Shown here one piece after another: positions 1 through 8,934 of a DNA stretch of 64,000 bases. Under the pieces are notes generated by a model, which made no database searches, was not told the origin of the DNA, and saw only the letters and a program-made list of their open reading frames with translations. The translations under genes and the position numbers were made by a program. The stretch spans positions 372,001-436,000 of the forward strand of contig NZ_JBHUOQ010000004.1 of assembly GCF_042686195.1 (NCBI RefSeq), read 5' to 3'. This DNA comes from Corticicoccus populi. GTDB taxonomy: Bacteria; Bacillota; Bacilli; Staphylococcales; Salinicoccaceae. Each line of letters begins with the position of its first letter. Within the stretch, counting starts at the first letter, position 1.

Positions 1-609
1 CCGTACAGTCACATCCACAGTTCTCACATCTCCGAAGTAATCGTAACCCCATACTGTTTCAAGGAGGTGCTCTCTCGTCATTACCTGGGAAATATGCTGT
101 GCCAGATAGTTAAAGAGTTCAAACTCACGGTGGGTCAAGTCAATATCTTTGCCGTGTTTTTTTATCGCATAGGATTCCGGTATAATCGTAATATCCTTAA
201 TTTGAATGTTCGTTGTTTCACCGTCTTCGGCCTTTACTGCAGGTGCATTATTACGGCGAAGGTTCGCCTTAACACGGGCAATTAATTCACGGGTTGAGAA
301 CGGTTTTGTGACATAGTCATCGGCACCGAGTTCGAGGCCGAGTACTTTATCAATTTCAGAGTCTTTTGCTGTCAGCATAATAATCGGCATATCGTGCGTT
401 TTTCTGACTTCTCTGCACACTTCCATACCGTCCATACCCGGCAGCATAATATCAAGAAGTACAATATCCGGTTCTACTTCCAAAATCAGCTCCAGCGCAT
501 CATTACCGTCATAAGCACAATGCACTTCATATCCTTCTTTATCCAGGTTGAACTCCAGTATATCTGCGATCGGTCTCTCATCATCAACGACTACAATTTT
601 TTTAGGCAT
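1..609 (-). CDS. walR: Response regulator WalR (YycF), 3' end outside window
   Basis: Cytoplasmic OmpR-family response regulator of the essential WalKR two-component system, which controls cell-wall hydrolases and wall homeostasis. About 203 codons are present; the C-terminus lies beyond base 1. The receiver domain spans residues 1-120, with the acidic pair D9/D10, phosphoacceptor D53 in LLDIMLPG and K102 in TKPFS. A winged-helix DNA-binding domain follows, with LTHREFELFNYL and the WGYDYFGDVRTVDV recognition region. The ATG at 609 is preceded by GTGAGGGAAAG. It lies just downstream of tRNA-Asp, as in staphylococci, where walR is followed by walK, walH and walI. Identification is near certain from the strongly conserved receiver sequence. 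Confidence 0.96.
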   Translation of the reverse strand, partial: MPKKIVVVDDERPIADILEFNLDKEGYEVHCAYDGNDALELILEVEPDIVLLDIMLPGMDGMEVCREVRKTHDMPIIMLTAKDSEIDKVLGLELGADDYVTKPFSTRELIARVKANLRRNNAPAVKAEDGETTNIQIKDITIIPESYAIKKHGKDIDLTHREFELFNYLAQHISQVMTREHLLETVWGYDYFGDVRTVDVTVR

Positions 610-723
610 GTCTTTCCCTCACTTCATTTGTCAGTCACACTTAATATCATGTGAGTCTACAAGAATGTATATCTTCCCACACTTAAATGTATCATTTTTT
701 AGTGAACTTTTCCATTTTCACAA

Positions 724-758
724 CAAAAAACTACCAACATCATCTGATATTGATAGTT
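724..758 (-). terminator. Terminator after the tRNA pair
   Basis: On the minus strand a 9-bp stem (AACTATCAA / TTGGTAGTT, one G-U pair) with a 12-nt loop ends in TTTTTTG. It lies just 3' of tRNA-Asp and separates the tRNA transcript from walR. Confidence 0.7.
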
Positions 759-765
759 CTATTTA

Positions 766-838
766 CGGTCCCGACGGGAATCGAACCCGCGATCTCCTGC
801 GTGACAGGCAGGCATGTTAACCGCTACACCACGGGACC
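766..838 (-). tRNA. tRNA-Asp (GTC)
   Basis: A full cloverleaf can be read on the minus strand. The acceptor stem is GGTCCCG/CGGGACC, the anticodon stem CCTGC/GCAGG with loop CTGTCAC gives anticodon GTC, and the T-arm contains GGTTCGATTCC. The discriminator base is G and no CCA is encoded. It lies next to tRNA-Glu between purA and walR, the usual staphylococcal arrangement. Confidence 0.95.
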
Positions 839-865
839 ATATGTATAATTCAATTAAAATAAAAG

Positions 866-937
866 TGACCCGTACGGGATTCGAACCCGTGTTACCGCCG
901 TGAAAGGGCGGTGTCTTAACCACTTGACCAACGGGCC
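866..937 (-). tRNA. tRNA-Glu (TTC)
   Basis: Minus-strand cloverleaf with acceptor stem GGCCCGT/ACGGGTC (one G-U pair), anticodon stem CCGCC/GGCGG and loop CTTTCAC (anticodon TTC), and T-loop GGTTCGAATCC. The discriminator base is A and no CCA is encoded. It is probably co-transcribed with tRNA-Asp 27 nt downstream. Confidence 0.95.
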
Positions 938-1077
938 ATATGTAAGTCATATGACACAAAAATTATTATAGCATGATTCAAATTCCAATTACAATAACTA
1001 TTTTATTATTATTTACCCTTAATTGAAATTTTTGAAAGAAACAAGCATTCGATATGCAGATGATGATATACATAAAT

Positions 1078-1118
1078 AAAAAACTGCTGCAGCGGATGAT
1101 TACACTGCAGCGGTTTTT
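1078..1118 (-). terminator. Rho-independent terminator of purA
   Basis: A 14-bp inverted repeat (AAAAACCGCTGCAG with CTGCAGCAGTTTTT on the minus strand, one G-U pair) flanks a loop of about 12 nt, four bases after the purA stop. The A-tract on one arm makes it potentially bidirectional. Confidence 0.8.
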
Positions 1119-1121
1119 AAA

Positions 1122-2408
1122 TTAAGACCAGAAGTTTTTCAAAAGATTGGTCTGATTACGGTCCGGACCGACACTGAAAATCGATACGCTGACACCGCAT
1201 AATTTTTCAATTTCACGTAAGTAGTTCAAAGCATTTTCAGGAAGGTCTTCCAGATGTTTAACACCTGTAATATCTTCAGACCAGCCCGGCATCTCTTTAT
1301 AGATTGGCTTTGCACGTTTCAGAGCTTCAAGTGTTGCAGGGTACTCAGTGATTTCTTCACCATCAAGTTCATACGCCACACAGATTTTAACTGTATCGAG
1401 TCCGCTTAACACATCGATAGAGTTTAATGATAAATCGGTAATACCGCTGACACGTCTTGAATGGCGGACAACGACACTGTCAAACCAGCCGACACGGCGC
1501 GCGCGTCCTGTTGTTGTACCGTATTCACGGCCGACTTCACGGATATGATGACCGTGGTCGTCAAAGAGTTCCGTAGGGAAAGGACCATCACCGACACGGG
1601 ATGTATATGCTTTACATACACCGACAATATTTTTTACATGTGTCGGACCGACACCACAGCCGACTGTGACGTTTCCTGCGACAGGATTGCTTGATGTAAC
1701 AAACGGGTATGTCCCGTGGTCGATATCAAGCATGACACCCTGTGCACCTTCAAATAGCACTTTTTCATTGTTTTGGAAGGCATCATCCAAAAGCTTCGCT
1801 GTATCTGTAACATAAGGCGCCAGACGTTCAGCCGCTTTTTTGTAATCATCATAAATAGAATCAAATGTAAATCCTTCATGATCATACAGTGCTTTTAACG
1901 TATGGTTTTTCAATTTCAGATTTTCTTCAAGACGCACTTTAAATGTTTCTGTATCAACCAGGTCCGCCATCCGGATACCGATACGCTGTACTTTATCTAC
2001 ATAGCACGGACCGATTCCGCGTTTTGTCGTACCGATTTTATTTTCACCGCGTGCTTCTTCTTCAAGTTCATCCTGCAGTAAGTGATAGGGGAGAATCACC
2101 TGTGCACGGTTTGAAATTCTTAAATTATCCACACTGATTCCACGTTCAATCAGTCCGTCGAGCTCTTTAATTAAAGAGAGCGGATCGATGACCACACCAT
2201 TACCGACTAGAGAAATTTTATCCTGATAGAAAATTCCTGATGGCACTAAATGCAGCTTATATGTTTCGCCGCCGAATTGAATCGTATGTCCCGCGTTGTT
2301 TCCGCCGGAGAATCTCGCGATAATATTTGCATCCTCAGATAAGAAATCCGTAATCTTACCTTTACCTTCGTCGCCCCACTGTGTTCCAACTACAACTGTT
2401 CCAGACAT
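1122..2408 (-). CDS. purA: Adenylosuccinate synthetase
   Basis: Cytoplasmic enzyme of purine synthesis: IMP + aspartate + GTP gives adenylosuccinate, the first step from IMP to AMP. The 428-aa length is typical. The N-terminal GTP-binding loop is visible (WGDEGKGK, near residues 11-18), followed by GNNAGHT, the switch segment with GTTKRGIGP (near 130) and the C-terminal TGRARRVGWFD and TDLSLNSID blocks. An upstream in-frame ATG at 2447 would add 13 residues, but GGAGG seven bases before the ATG at 2408 decides the start; MSGTVVVGTQ is also the usual family N-terminus. It stands alone between two terminators, with its own promoter. Confidence 0.97.
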   Translation of the reverse strand: MSGTVVVGTQWGDEGKGKITDFLSEDANIIARFSGGNNAGHTIQFGGETYKLHLVPSGIFYQDKISLVGNGVVIDPLSLIKELDGLIERGISVDNLRISNRAQVILPYHLLQDELEEEARGENKIGTTKRGIGPCYVDKVQRIGIRMADLVDTETFKVRLEENLKLKNHTLKALYDHEGFTFDSIYDDYKKAAERLAPYVTDTAKLLDDAFQNNEKVLFEGAQGVMLDIDHGTYPFVTSSNPVAGNVTVGCGVGPTHVKNIVGVCKAYTSRVGDGPFPTELFDDHGHHIREVGREYGTTTGRARRVGWFDSVVVRHSRRVSGITDLSLNSIDVLSGLDTVKICVAYELDGEEITEYPATLEALKRAKPIYKEMPGWSEDITGVKHLEDLPENALNYLREIEKLCGVSVSIFSVGPDRNQTNLLKNFWS

Positions 2409-2445
2409 GTAATAGCCTCCAAATTTCTTCATTAATGACGTACTC

Positions 2446-2474
2446 ATTCTACCAATATCACAATCAAATTACAA
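2446..2474 (-). promoter_or_regulatory. Sigma-A promoter of purA
   Basis: Minus strand TTGTAA, 17-bp spacer, TAGAAT, ending about 38 bp before the purA start. No obvious PurBox pair was recognised, so purine control is not shown by eye. Confidence 0.6.
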
Positions 2475-2519
2475 TAAAAACACGAATGCTTTTGAAGATT
2501 ACCTTCAAAAACATTCGTG
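2475..2519 (-). terminator. Rho-independent terminator of dnaB
   Basis: Long near-perfect hairpin: CACGAATG + TTTTTGAAG pairs with CTTCAAAA + CATTCGTG around a 5-nt loop, followed by TTTTTATT on the minus strand. It lies three bases after the dnaB stop and upstream of the purA promoter. Confidence 0.88.
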
Positions 2520-2522
2520 AAT

Positions 2523-3911
2523 TTAGTTCGGAGGGATGTATCCATCCCCGTAATCCCGGTTATCCTGATCAAAAAAGCTTGAGTAGGATTTATTGAAGAT
2601 AAGACTGACGGTTCCGGTCGGACCGTTACGATGCTTGGCTAAAATGATTTCAATTTCATCCTGTTCCTTCTGTGCACCCGCAGCGTCATCCTCACCGTCG
2701 CCGCGCGTATAATAATCTTCCCGGTATAAGAAAGCGACTATATCCGCATCCTGCTCAATGGAACCTGATTCACGGAGGTCACTCATCATCGGTCGCTTGT
2801 CCTGTCTTGTTTCCACACTTCTTGAAAGCTGTGACAGTGCGATAACCGGCGCTTCCACTTCACGCGCCAGTGCCTTTAACATTCTCGAAATCTCCGACAC
2901 TTCCTGCTGGCGGTTGTCTGAACTCCGTGTCCCGGAGCCTTGAATCAGCTGAAGATAGTCGATGATAATCATATCCAGCCCGTGTTCCTGCTTCAGTCTG
3001 AGGCATTTCGAACGGATATCCGAAACACGAATACCCGGTGTATCATCAATAAATATTTTGGAATCTGCAAGCTGTCCGATTGCCGTCGTGAAATTATCCC
3101 AGTCCTGCTGTTCTAAATTCCCCTGACGGATCTTTGTCGCATCAATCATTCCTTTTGATGAAATCATTCTCGATACCAGCTGGTCCGCACCCATCTCCAA
3201 TGAAAAAATTGCCACTGAATAATTATCCTGGGACGTTCCGACATGTCCTGCGATATTTAAGGCGAATGCCGTCTTACCCATGGAAGGGCGGGCTGCGAGA
3301 ATAATCAAGTCATTTCTGCCGAAGCCGGAAGTCATAAAATCAAGGTCTCTGTATCCGGTCGGGATACCTGTTGTTGTTGATCCTTTTGATGCCCGTGCTT
3401 CAACCTGCTCATACACTTCATGGACGACCGACTTCATCGATTTGAAGCCTTCATTCCGTCTCGCTTCGGAAATCGACATAACACGTGACTCTGCCTCATT
3501 GAGCAGGTCTTCTATATCTATTTCCTCTGAAAATCCGTCTGTAGCGATTTCGCTTACTGTCTGAATCAGCTTACGGCGCAGTGAATACTTCGCAACAATT
3601 TCCATATAAAACTGCCAGTTATGTGTTGTCGGCACAAACTCTGCCAGTTCACCGAGGTATCTCGGTCCGCCTGCAGCATTAAACTCGCCCATCTGACGCA
3701 GCTGATCGGAAATTGTAACCAGGTCAATCCGGCTGCGTTCTTCACTCAGTGTACCGACGGCACGGAATATATGCTGGTGTTCGTGACGGTAGAAATCATC
3801 CGGATCCAGTGTTTCCGATACTGATATATAAATCTCGGGATCGATAATAATCGCACCTAACACCGACTGTTCCGCTTCAACATCATGCGGCATTTGGTTA
3901 TGTCCGTTCAT
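2523..3911 (-). CDS. dnaB: Replicative DNA helicase DnaB
   Basis: Hexameric replicative helicase (called DnaC in B. subtilis) that unwinds DNA at the fork and recruits primase. At 462 aa it has the N-terminal helical collar domain (residues 8-110), a linker, and a RecA-type ATPase core with Walker A ARPSMGKT (about 207-214), Walker B IIIDYLQL (about 315) and the DLRESGSIEQDAD motif. The ATG at 3911 follows AAAAGGAGG. It is the last gene of the DUF2232-gdpP-rplI-dnaB cluster, as in staphylococci and bacilli. Confidence 0.97.
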   Translation of the reverse strand: MNGHNQMPHDVEAEQSVLGAIIIDPEIYISVSETLDPDDFYRHEHQHIFRAVGTLSEERSRIDLVTISDQLRQMGEFNAAGGPRYLGELAEFVPTTHNWQFYMEIVAKYSLRRKLIQTVSEIATDGFSEEIDIEDLLNEAESRVMSISEARRNEGFKSMKSVVHEVYEQVEARASKGSTTTGIPTGYRDLDFMTSGFGRNDLIILAARPSMGKTAFALNIAGHVGTSQDNYSVAIFSLEMGADQLVSRMISSKGMIDATKIRQGNLEQQDWDNFTTAIGQLADSKIFIDDTPGIRVSDIRSKCLRLKQEHGLDMIIIDYLQLIQGSGTRSSDNRQQEVSEISRMLKALAREVEAPVIALSQLSRSVETRQDKRPMMSDLRESGSIEQDADIVAFLYREDYYTRGDGEDDAAGAQKEQDEIEIILAKHRNGPTGTVSLIFNKSYSSFFDQDNRDYGDGYIPPN

Positions 3912-3937
3912 TACCGATTCCTCCTTTTAAAATTCGT

Positions 3938-4384
3938 TTATTTTTCAACGACATGCACTTTAATTTCTGCACTGACTTCCTGATGCAGTTTCACATGAAG
4001 TCTGTGATATCCGAGACTCTTGAGAGGTTCGGACATATCAAGTTTTCTCTTATCAAGCTTGATGTCATGCTGCTCTTTATACGCATCCACCACCTGTTTG
4101 GAACTGATGGAACCGAATAATTTGCCGCCTTCACCGGCTTTTGTTTTTACTTCAACTTCTTTACCTTCAAGTGTTTCTTTTAATGATTTAGCATCTTCCA
4201 ATTCCTGCGCAGCCGCTTCTTTTGCCGCCTCTTTCTGTGCTTCAAGCTTCTTCAGGTTGCCGGGTGTCGCTTCTTCTGCGAGTCCTTTTTTAATCAGGAA
4301 GTTCTGGGCATAACCCGTTGCAACTTCCTTCACTTCACCTTTTTTACCTTTATTCTTTACATCATTTAAAAAAATTACTTTCAT
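3938..4384 (-). CDS. rplI: 50S ribosomal protein L9
   Basis: Binds 23S rRNA at the base of the L1 stalk of the large subunit. The 148 aa comprise the N-terminal globular domain (MKVIFLNDVK..KG..GYAQNFLIKKGLA), a long charged connecting helix (about 42-75) and the C-terminal domain beginning KLFGSIS. The ATG overlaps the gdpP stop by 4 bp (ATGA), so the two are translationally coupled. The start follows GGCAGGAGTGG. Confidence 0.97.
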   Translation of the reverse strand: MKVIFLNDVKNKGKKGEVKEVATGYAQNFLIKKGLAEEATPGNLKKLEAQKEAAKEAAAQELEDAKSLKETLEGKEVEVKTKAGEGGKLFGSISSKQVVDAYKEQHDIKLDKRKLDMSEPLKSLGYHRLHVKLHQEVSAEIKVHVVEK

Positions 4385-6357
4385 TCGTCTCCACTCCTGC
4401 CTTCTGTTACTTCTTCTATCGCTTTCACAAGGTCATCATAGACCTCGTCAATACTGCGTTCTGTAATTCTTGTTGCTGCGTTTGTCAGGTGGCCGCCGCC
4501 GCCGAGGGCTTCCATGACCAGCTGAACATTCACATCGCCTAAGGAACGTGCGGAAATACCGATGGACTCATCTTCACGCAGTGCAATCACAAATGATGCT
4601 TTCACACCGTCAATCTGCAGCAGCTGGTCTGCCGCCTGAGCTACAGTGACCGGATGATATGTCATAGATACATCAGATTTAACAACCGCCACACCGGATT
4701 CCCAGATTTCAGCCGATTTAATTAAATCACTCCGTGCAATATACGTATCAATATCATCCTTCAAAAACGTCTGTGCCAGTACAGGGTCTGCACCGTTACT
4801 TCTCAGGAAACTTGCCGCATCAAATGTTCTTGATCCTGTTCTGAGCGTATAGTTACGTGTATCAACAATGATGCCGGTGAGCATGACTGTGGCTTCAATT
4901 CTTGAAAGTTTCTGCTGCTTGCCCTGGTACTCAAGAAGCTCCGCAACCAGTTCACTCGCACTGGATGCGTAAGGCTCCATGTAGACGAGCAGGGGATTGG
5001 ATATAATATCATCCGCCCGTCTGTGGTGGTCAATGACCACTTTGCGGGTCGCTTTATTTAAAATATCCTCATCCAGCACCATCGACGGGCGGTGGGTATC
5101 GACAACAACCACTGTAGTCTTCAGAGAAATCATATCCCAGGCTTCTTCACTTGAGACAAAACGTGCAAGAAGTTCTTCACGCTCATTAACTTCTCTCATC
5201 ATTCTTTGAAGTGTATCATCAATATCCTCATCATTTAAAATAATATGCGCTTCAATATTATTCATCGATGCAAGTCTTGCGACACCAAGTGATGCACCAA
5301 TCGCATCCATATCCGGGCGTTTATGTCCCATGATAATAACGTTGTCACCTTCAAGCAGAATATCTCTTAATGCATGGGCCACAACACGCGCCTTTACACG
5401 CGTCCGTTTTTCCATAGGGTCTGTTTTGCCGCCGTAAAAACGTGATGCACCATTCGGTGTTTTAACAGCCACCTGGTCACCCCCGCGGCCGAGCGCAAGG
5501 TCAAGTGACGACTGGGCGAGTTCACCGATTTCCACAAGATCCTCGCTACCTTCGCCGACACCGATGGATAAAGTAATCTGGGCACCGAGTTCACGGGAAC
5601 GGTCACGGACTTCATCCAGCAGATTAAAGCGTGTCGTTTCAATCTCCTTCAGATGCTCCTTATTCAGCACAATGATAAATCTGTCCTGGGAAAAGCGCCG
5701 GATGTAAATATGATGACGCATTGCCCAGTCATTAATCGTATTCGTAATTCTGTTATTCAGTTCACTCTTCAGTGCCTCACTCATATTCTGAGTCATATCG
5801 TCGTAGTTATCGAGAAATAAAATACCGATAACAGGGGACTTCCCTTCGACTTTTCCTTCAAGTTCGCGCTGTGCTGTGATATCTATCAGGTGAAGGGCCT
5901 GATGTTCTTCTTCCCAGTAAATACGAAAATGCCTGTCTCTGTAGGACGATTCAATGACAATCATATTGTTCGCCTTCAAGGATGTCATAATGTTCGGGAA
6001 TATTTTATTTACCGGTTCCCCGAGTACGTCTTGTGTCAGTTCTGCTCCAATAAAATCATTCATCCATTCAATCTCATCATCATCATTTAATATAATCAGA
6101 CCGATCGGCATTTCATCCACTGCATATTTTTTAGTCCCTGCAACGTCATGAACCAGTTTCTGGAATCTGATATCGTTACTCGATAAACCACGCTGAAGGT
6201 ATACGAACACCAGTCCAAGAACTACTAAACTGAGCAGGAAAATAATCACTCCTACAGCAAAGTAATTGACCATCACAAAGATATTCAACACTAAAATATG
6301 GAAGGCAGCGACGCCGAATGGGATGTAAACTAATTTTTTATCTAGGGCGTTGAACAC
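4381..6357 (-). CDS. gdpP: Cyclic-di-AMP phosphodiesterase GdpP
   Basis: Membrane-anchored enzyme that hydrolyses c-di-AMP to pApA, affecting wall stress, potassium balance and beta-lactam tolerance. The 658 aa match the family. Two N-terminal membrane helices (about 10-55) precede a degenerate PAS domain, a degenerate GGDEF domain, a DHH domain with HKRPDMDAIG, VVVDTHRPS and VIDHHRRAD, and a DHHA1 domain with GGGGHLTNAA. The start is GTG at 6357 after AAGGAAGTGA. It sits 4 nt after DUF2232 and overlaps rplI. All DHH metal ligands seem intact, so it is probably active. Confidence 0.96.
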   Translation of the reverse strand: MFNALDKKLVYIPFGVAAFHILVLNIFVMVNYFAVGVIIFLLSLVVLGLVFVYLQRGLSSNDIRFQKLVHDVAGTKKYAVDEMPIGLIILNDDDEIEWMNDFIGAELTQDVLGEPVNKIFPNIMTSLKANNMIVIESSYRDRHFRIYWEEEHQALHLIDITAQRELEGKVEGKSPVIGILFLDNYDDMTQNMSEALKSELNNRITNTINDWAMRHHIYIRRFSQDRFIIVLNKEHLKEIETTRFNLLDEVRDRSRELGAQITLSIGVGEGSEDLVEIGELAQSSLDLALGRGGDQVAVKTPNGASRFYGGKTDPMEKRTRVKARVVAHALRDILLEGDNVIIMGHKRPDMDAIGASLGVARLASMNNIEAHIILNDEDIDDTLQRMMREVNEREELLARFVSSEEAWDMISLKTTVVVVDTHRPSMVLDEDILNKATRKVVIDHHRRADDIISNPLLVYMEPYASSASELVAELLEYQGKQQKLSRIEATVMLTGIIVDTRNYTLRTGSRTFDAASFLRSNGADPVLAQTFLKDDIDTYIARSDLIKSAEIWESGVAVVKSDVSMTYHPVTVAQAADQLLQIDGVKASFVIALREDESIGISARSLGDVNVQLVMEALGGGGHLTNAATRITERSIDEVYDDLVKAIEEVTEGRSGDE

Positions 6358-6361
6358 TTTG

Positions 6362-7282
6362 TCACTTCCTTTTCATGATTAATAACATTCTTAACCTGAA
6401 CATCATCTCCAAAAGACCGATTAAAAGTGTCAGCGGTCTTAGGAAAAAGAGTGGAATCAGGAGAATTACCGCAAGCACTTTATTCATTTTCTTCTCAAGG
6501 AAGAAGAAATAACTGAATGCCAGCCCGTGAATAAATACCGCCCACTCACTGACTAAAAGCGCATTGCTGATAAGTGACTGGAATGTACCTTCTCCCGTTG
6601 TAAAAAATGAAATTACAAAGACAATGAAAAATATGTACAGTGTAATTCTAGGGAACTGCCAGTCTGAAAATGCTGCTCTCGGCCATGGTTTCATCTGTTC
6701 TTTATTCAAAGTAATACGGAGCATCAGCACTGTATACAGTGCGATGAAGAATGATAATACTGTAATGTACCCCGGAAGATTGATATAAAACTGGTCCAGG
6801 GCCGTTTTAAATACTTCAATGTCAATTCCACCGAACGGAATTGAGCCGAATGTTTCAATTTGATCAACATACCAATTTCTGAATGCAAAATATGTTTCAG
6901 ACAACGGCTGGATAAAACCAAATGCCTGCAGAATGTTCAACCCGAGAAGCGTACCGAGGGCAATCGTAAACGTGACATAAAACAATGTCAGTTCCTGTGT
7001 GTAACCCTTCACAATACTCGAGTGAATCACTGCTGTTAGTATATATAATATCACAAACCACAATAGTATAGAGGGTTCAAGAAACAATAATGCAGGTATC
7101 ATAAAACTGAAGAAAATCAGCCAGAAATGATAATTTGATTTGTGTTTCAATTTAAGCAGGTAGAGTACGACAAACGGCAGTAAAAATATGCCGAAGACGA
7201 GACTGACATTTGTCAGTGTGATAAAAAGAAACACGATTAATATCGTAAGTAATGTTTCTATAAATGAAACTCTCTGATCCAA
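6362..7282 (-). CDS. DUF2232 (YybS-like) multi-pass membrane protein
   Basis: Predicted integral membrane protein with about eight hydrophobic helices and a basic C-terminus. It is homologous by position and character to YybS, always found before gdpP; its function is not established. The longest reading frame starts with ATG at 7333, but that codon lies inside the serS terminator stem. I therefore prefer the TTG at 7282 (306 aa, first residues LDQRVSF read as M), preceded by GAGGGTG with an 8-nt gap; a GTG at 7291 is also possible. The stop is 4 nt before gdpP, so the two are coupled. Confidence 0.75.
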   Translation of the reverse strand: MDQRVSFIETLLTILIVFLFITLTNVSLVFGIFLLPFVVLYLLKLKHKSNYHFWLIFFSFMIPALLFLEPSILLWFVILYILTAVIHSSIVKGYTQELTLFYVTFTIALGTLLGLNILQAFGFIQPLSETYFAFRNWYVDQIETFGSIPFGGIDIEVFKTALDQFYINLPGYITVLSFFIALYTVLMLRITLNKEQMKPWPRAAFSDWQFPRITLYIFFIVFVISFFTTGEGTFQSLISNALLVSEWAVFIHGLAFSYFFFLEKKMNKVLAVILLIPLFFLRPLTLLIGLLEMMFRLRMLLIMKRK

Positions 7283-7300
7283 AATAAGCACACCCTCATT

Positions 7301-7334
7301 AAAAAATAATGCTCCTATTATGAATAGGAGCATC
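7301..7334 (-). terminator. Terminator of serS
   Basis: Perfect stem ATGCTCCTAT / ATAGGAGCAT with a tight TCATA-type loop, followed by TATTTTTTAA on the minus strand, 12 nt after the serS stop. The T-tract runs almost into the ribosome-binding site of the DUF2232 gene. Confidence 0.88.
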
Positions 7335-7345
7335 CAGTACTGTTA

Positions 7346-8623
7346 TTATAACTGTTCAAGCTTTGACTGACCACCCATATACGGCCGTAATACCTCCGGC
7401 ACTGTTACAGTTCCGTCTTCATTTTGATAGTTTTCAAGAATTGCCGCCATTGTTCTTCCAACCGCAAGACCGCTGCCGTTTAAAGTGTGGACAAGTTCCG
7501 GCTTCGCATCTTTATCACGCTTAAACTTAATGTTTCCTCTTCTTGCCTGGAAATCAGTCATGTTTGAAATGGAGCTGATTTCTTTGTAGTCATCGTAGCT
7601 CGGCAGCCATACTTCAACATCATAGGTTTTTGAAGCACCGAATCCGATGTCACCCGTACATAATAATACTGTACGGTGGGGGATTTCAAGCAGGTTCAAA
7701 ATATTTTCCGCATGATTTGTCATTTCATCAAGCGCATTCCATGAATCTTCCGGACGCTCAAAACGCACCATCTCGACCTTGTTGAACTGATGCAGTCTGA
7801 TTAAACCGCGCGTATCTCTCCCGGCAGAACCCGCCTCACTTCTGAAACATGCCGTCTGTGCCGTAAACTTTGCAGGCAGTACTTCATTATTCAATGTTTC
7901 ATCCTTATAATAATTCGTCAGTGTGACTTCAGATGTTGGTATAGTGTACATTTCCATACCGTCAATTTTGAATAAATCCGCTTCAAATTTCGGCAGCTGT
8001 CCTGTCGCATACATCGCCTCTTTTCTGACTATCTGAGGTGTCATCATTTCTCTATAGCCGTTTTGATTGTGAACATCCAGCATGAAATTCATCAACGCAC
8101 GCTCAAGACGCGCACCATCACCGGTCTGGTACACAAAACGTGCACCGGACACTTTCGCAGCACGTTCAAAATCTGCAAGCTCGAGCGCCTCTAAAATATC
8201 CCAGTGTGCTTTCGGCTCAAAATCAAACGCACGCGGCGTTCCTGTTTTTCTGATTTCAACGTTCTCTGTATCATCCCTGCCTTCAGGCACATCATCATGA
8301 ATAAGGTTCGGGATACGGCTCAATTGATCGGTCAGCGCTGCCTGAACTTCATTTAGACGCTGGTCAATCGCTTTGATTTCGTCACCCGTTTCACGCATCT
8401 CTTTAATCACATCATCTGCGTCTTCTTTATTTCTCTTCTTTTTCGCAATTTCCTGAGATACTTTATTTCGTTTACTTTTCAGTTCTTCTGTTTTACTGAT
8501 CAGCTCACGCCGCTCCTGATCAAGATTAATCACTTCATCAATCACACCGCTGTCCATTCCGCGCTTTGCGACTTTCTCTTTTACTGTCTCTGTATTCTGT
8601 CTGATATTTTTTATATCCAACAT
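7346..8623 (-). CDS. serS: Seryl-tRNA synthetase
   Basis: Class II aminoacyl-tRNA synthetase that charges tRNA-Ser. The 425 aa begin with a long antiparallel coiled-coil arm (about 27-105, rich in K/E/R) that grips the tRNA variable arm. The class II core follows: motif 2 around TACFRSEAGSAGRDT...RLHQFNK and motif 3 around NGSGLAVGRTMAAI. The ATG at 8623 follows GGAGGCGG. Expression is controlled by the T-box leader directly upstream, and a terminator follows the gene. Confidence 0.97.
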   Translation of the reverse strand: MLDIKNIRQNTETVKEKVAKRGMDSGVIDEVINLDQERRELISKTEELKSKRNKVSQEIAKKKRNKEDADDVIKEMRETGDEIKAIDQRLNEVQAALTDQLSRIPNLIHDDVPEGRDDTENVEIRKTGTPRAFDFEPKAHWDILEALELADFERAAKVSGARFVYQTGDGARLERALMNFMLDVHNQNGYREMMTPQIVRKEAMYATGQLPKFEADLFKIDGMEMYTIPTSEVTLTNYYKDETLNNEVLPAKFTAQTACFRSEAGSAGRDTRGLIRLHQFNKVEMVRFERPEDSWNALDEMTNHAENILNLLEIPHRTVLLCTGDIGFGASKTYDVEVWLPSYDDYKEISSISNMTDFQARRGNIKFKRDKDAKPELVHTLNGSGLAVGRTMAAILENYQNEDGTVTVPEVLRPYMGGQSKLEQL

Positions 8624-8645
8624 ACTAATCCGCCTCCATGTTTTT

Positions 8646-8885
8646 TATTTTAAAATAAAAAACCACATCCCTCCGGAAAGGGACGTGGTTTACGCGATGC
8701 CACCCTAATTAGTGCAGACTGCACTATCTCATTTACATAACGGCATCACTGCCGGCTGCTTCATATTGAAGGATGGAAATTCACATAACAGACAGCCGTT
8801 TTCACCAGCCACGGCCTCTCTAAAATACTGAATATGCTACTGTTTCCTTCAAAGCAGTAAATATTAACTTGGTGCTATTTTATAA
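8646..8885 (-). promoter_or_regulatory. T-box leader of serS
   Basis: tRNA-sensing leader. On the minus strand the conserved T-box core AGGGTGGCATCGCG is at 8693-8706, where uncharged tRNA-Ser would pair through its NCCA end. It is followed by the attenuator stem AACCACGTCCCT / AGGGATGTGGTT (8661-8690) and a T-run. Upstream lie the GAAGGAAACAGTAG and AGAGAG elements of stem I. The serine specifier codon was not resolved by eye. TATAAA near 8883 preceded by a TTGCGT-like box may be the promoter, but the spacing is poor. Confidence 0.92.
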
Positions 8886-8934
8886 CGGACCACCGATAAA
8901 CGCAAGACCCGTATAAAAAATGATGCTGAAAATG

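Noticed and set aside
759..959. Minus-strand reading frame across both tRNA genes
   Set aside because: Translation of structural RNA; the tRNA cloverleaves explain the sequence.
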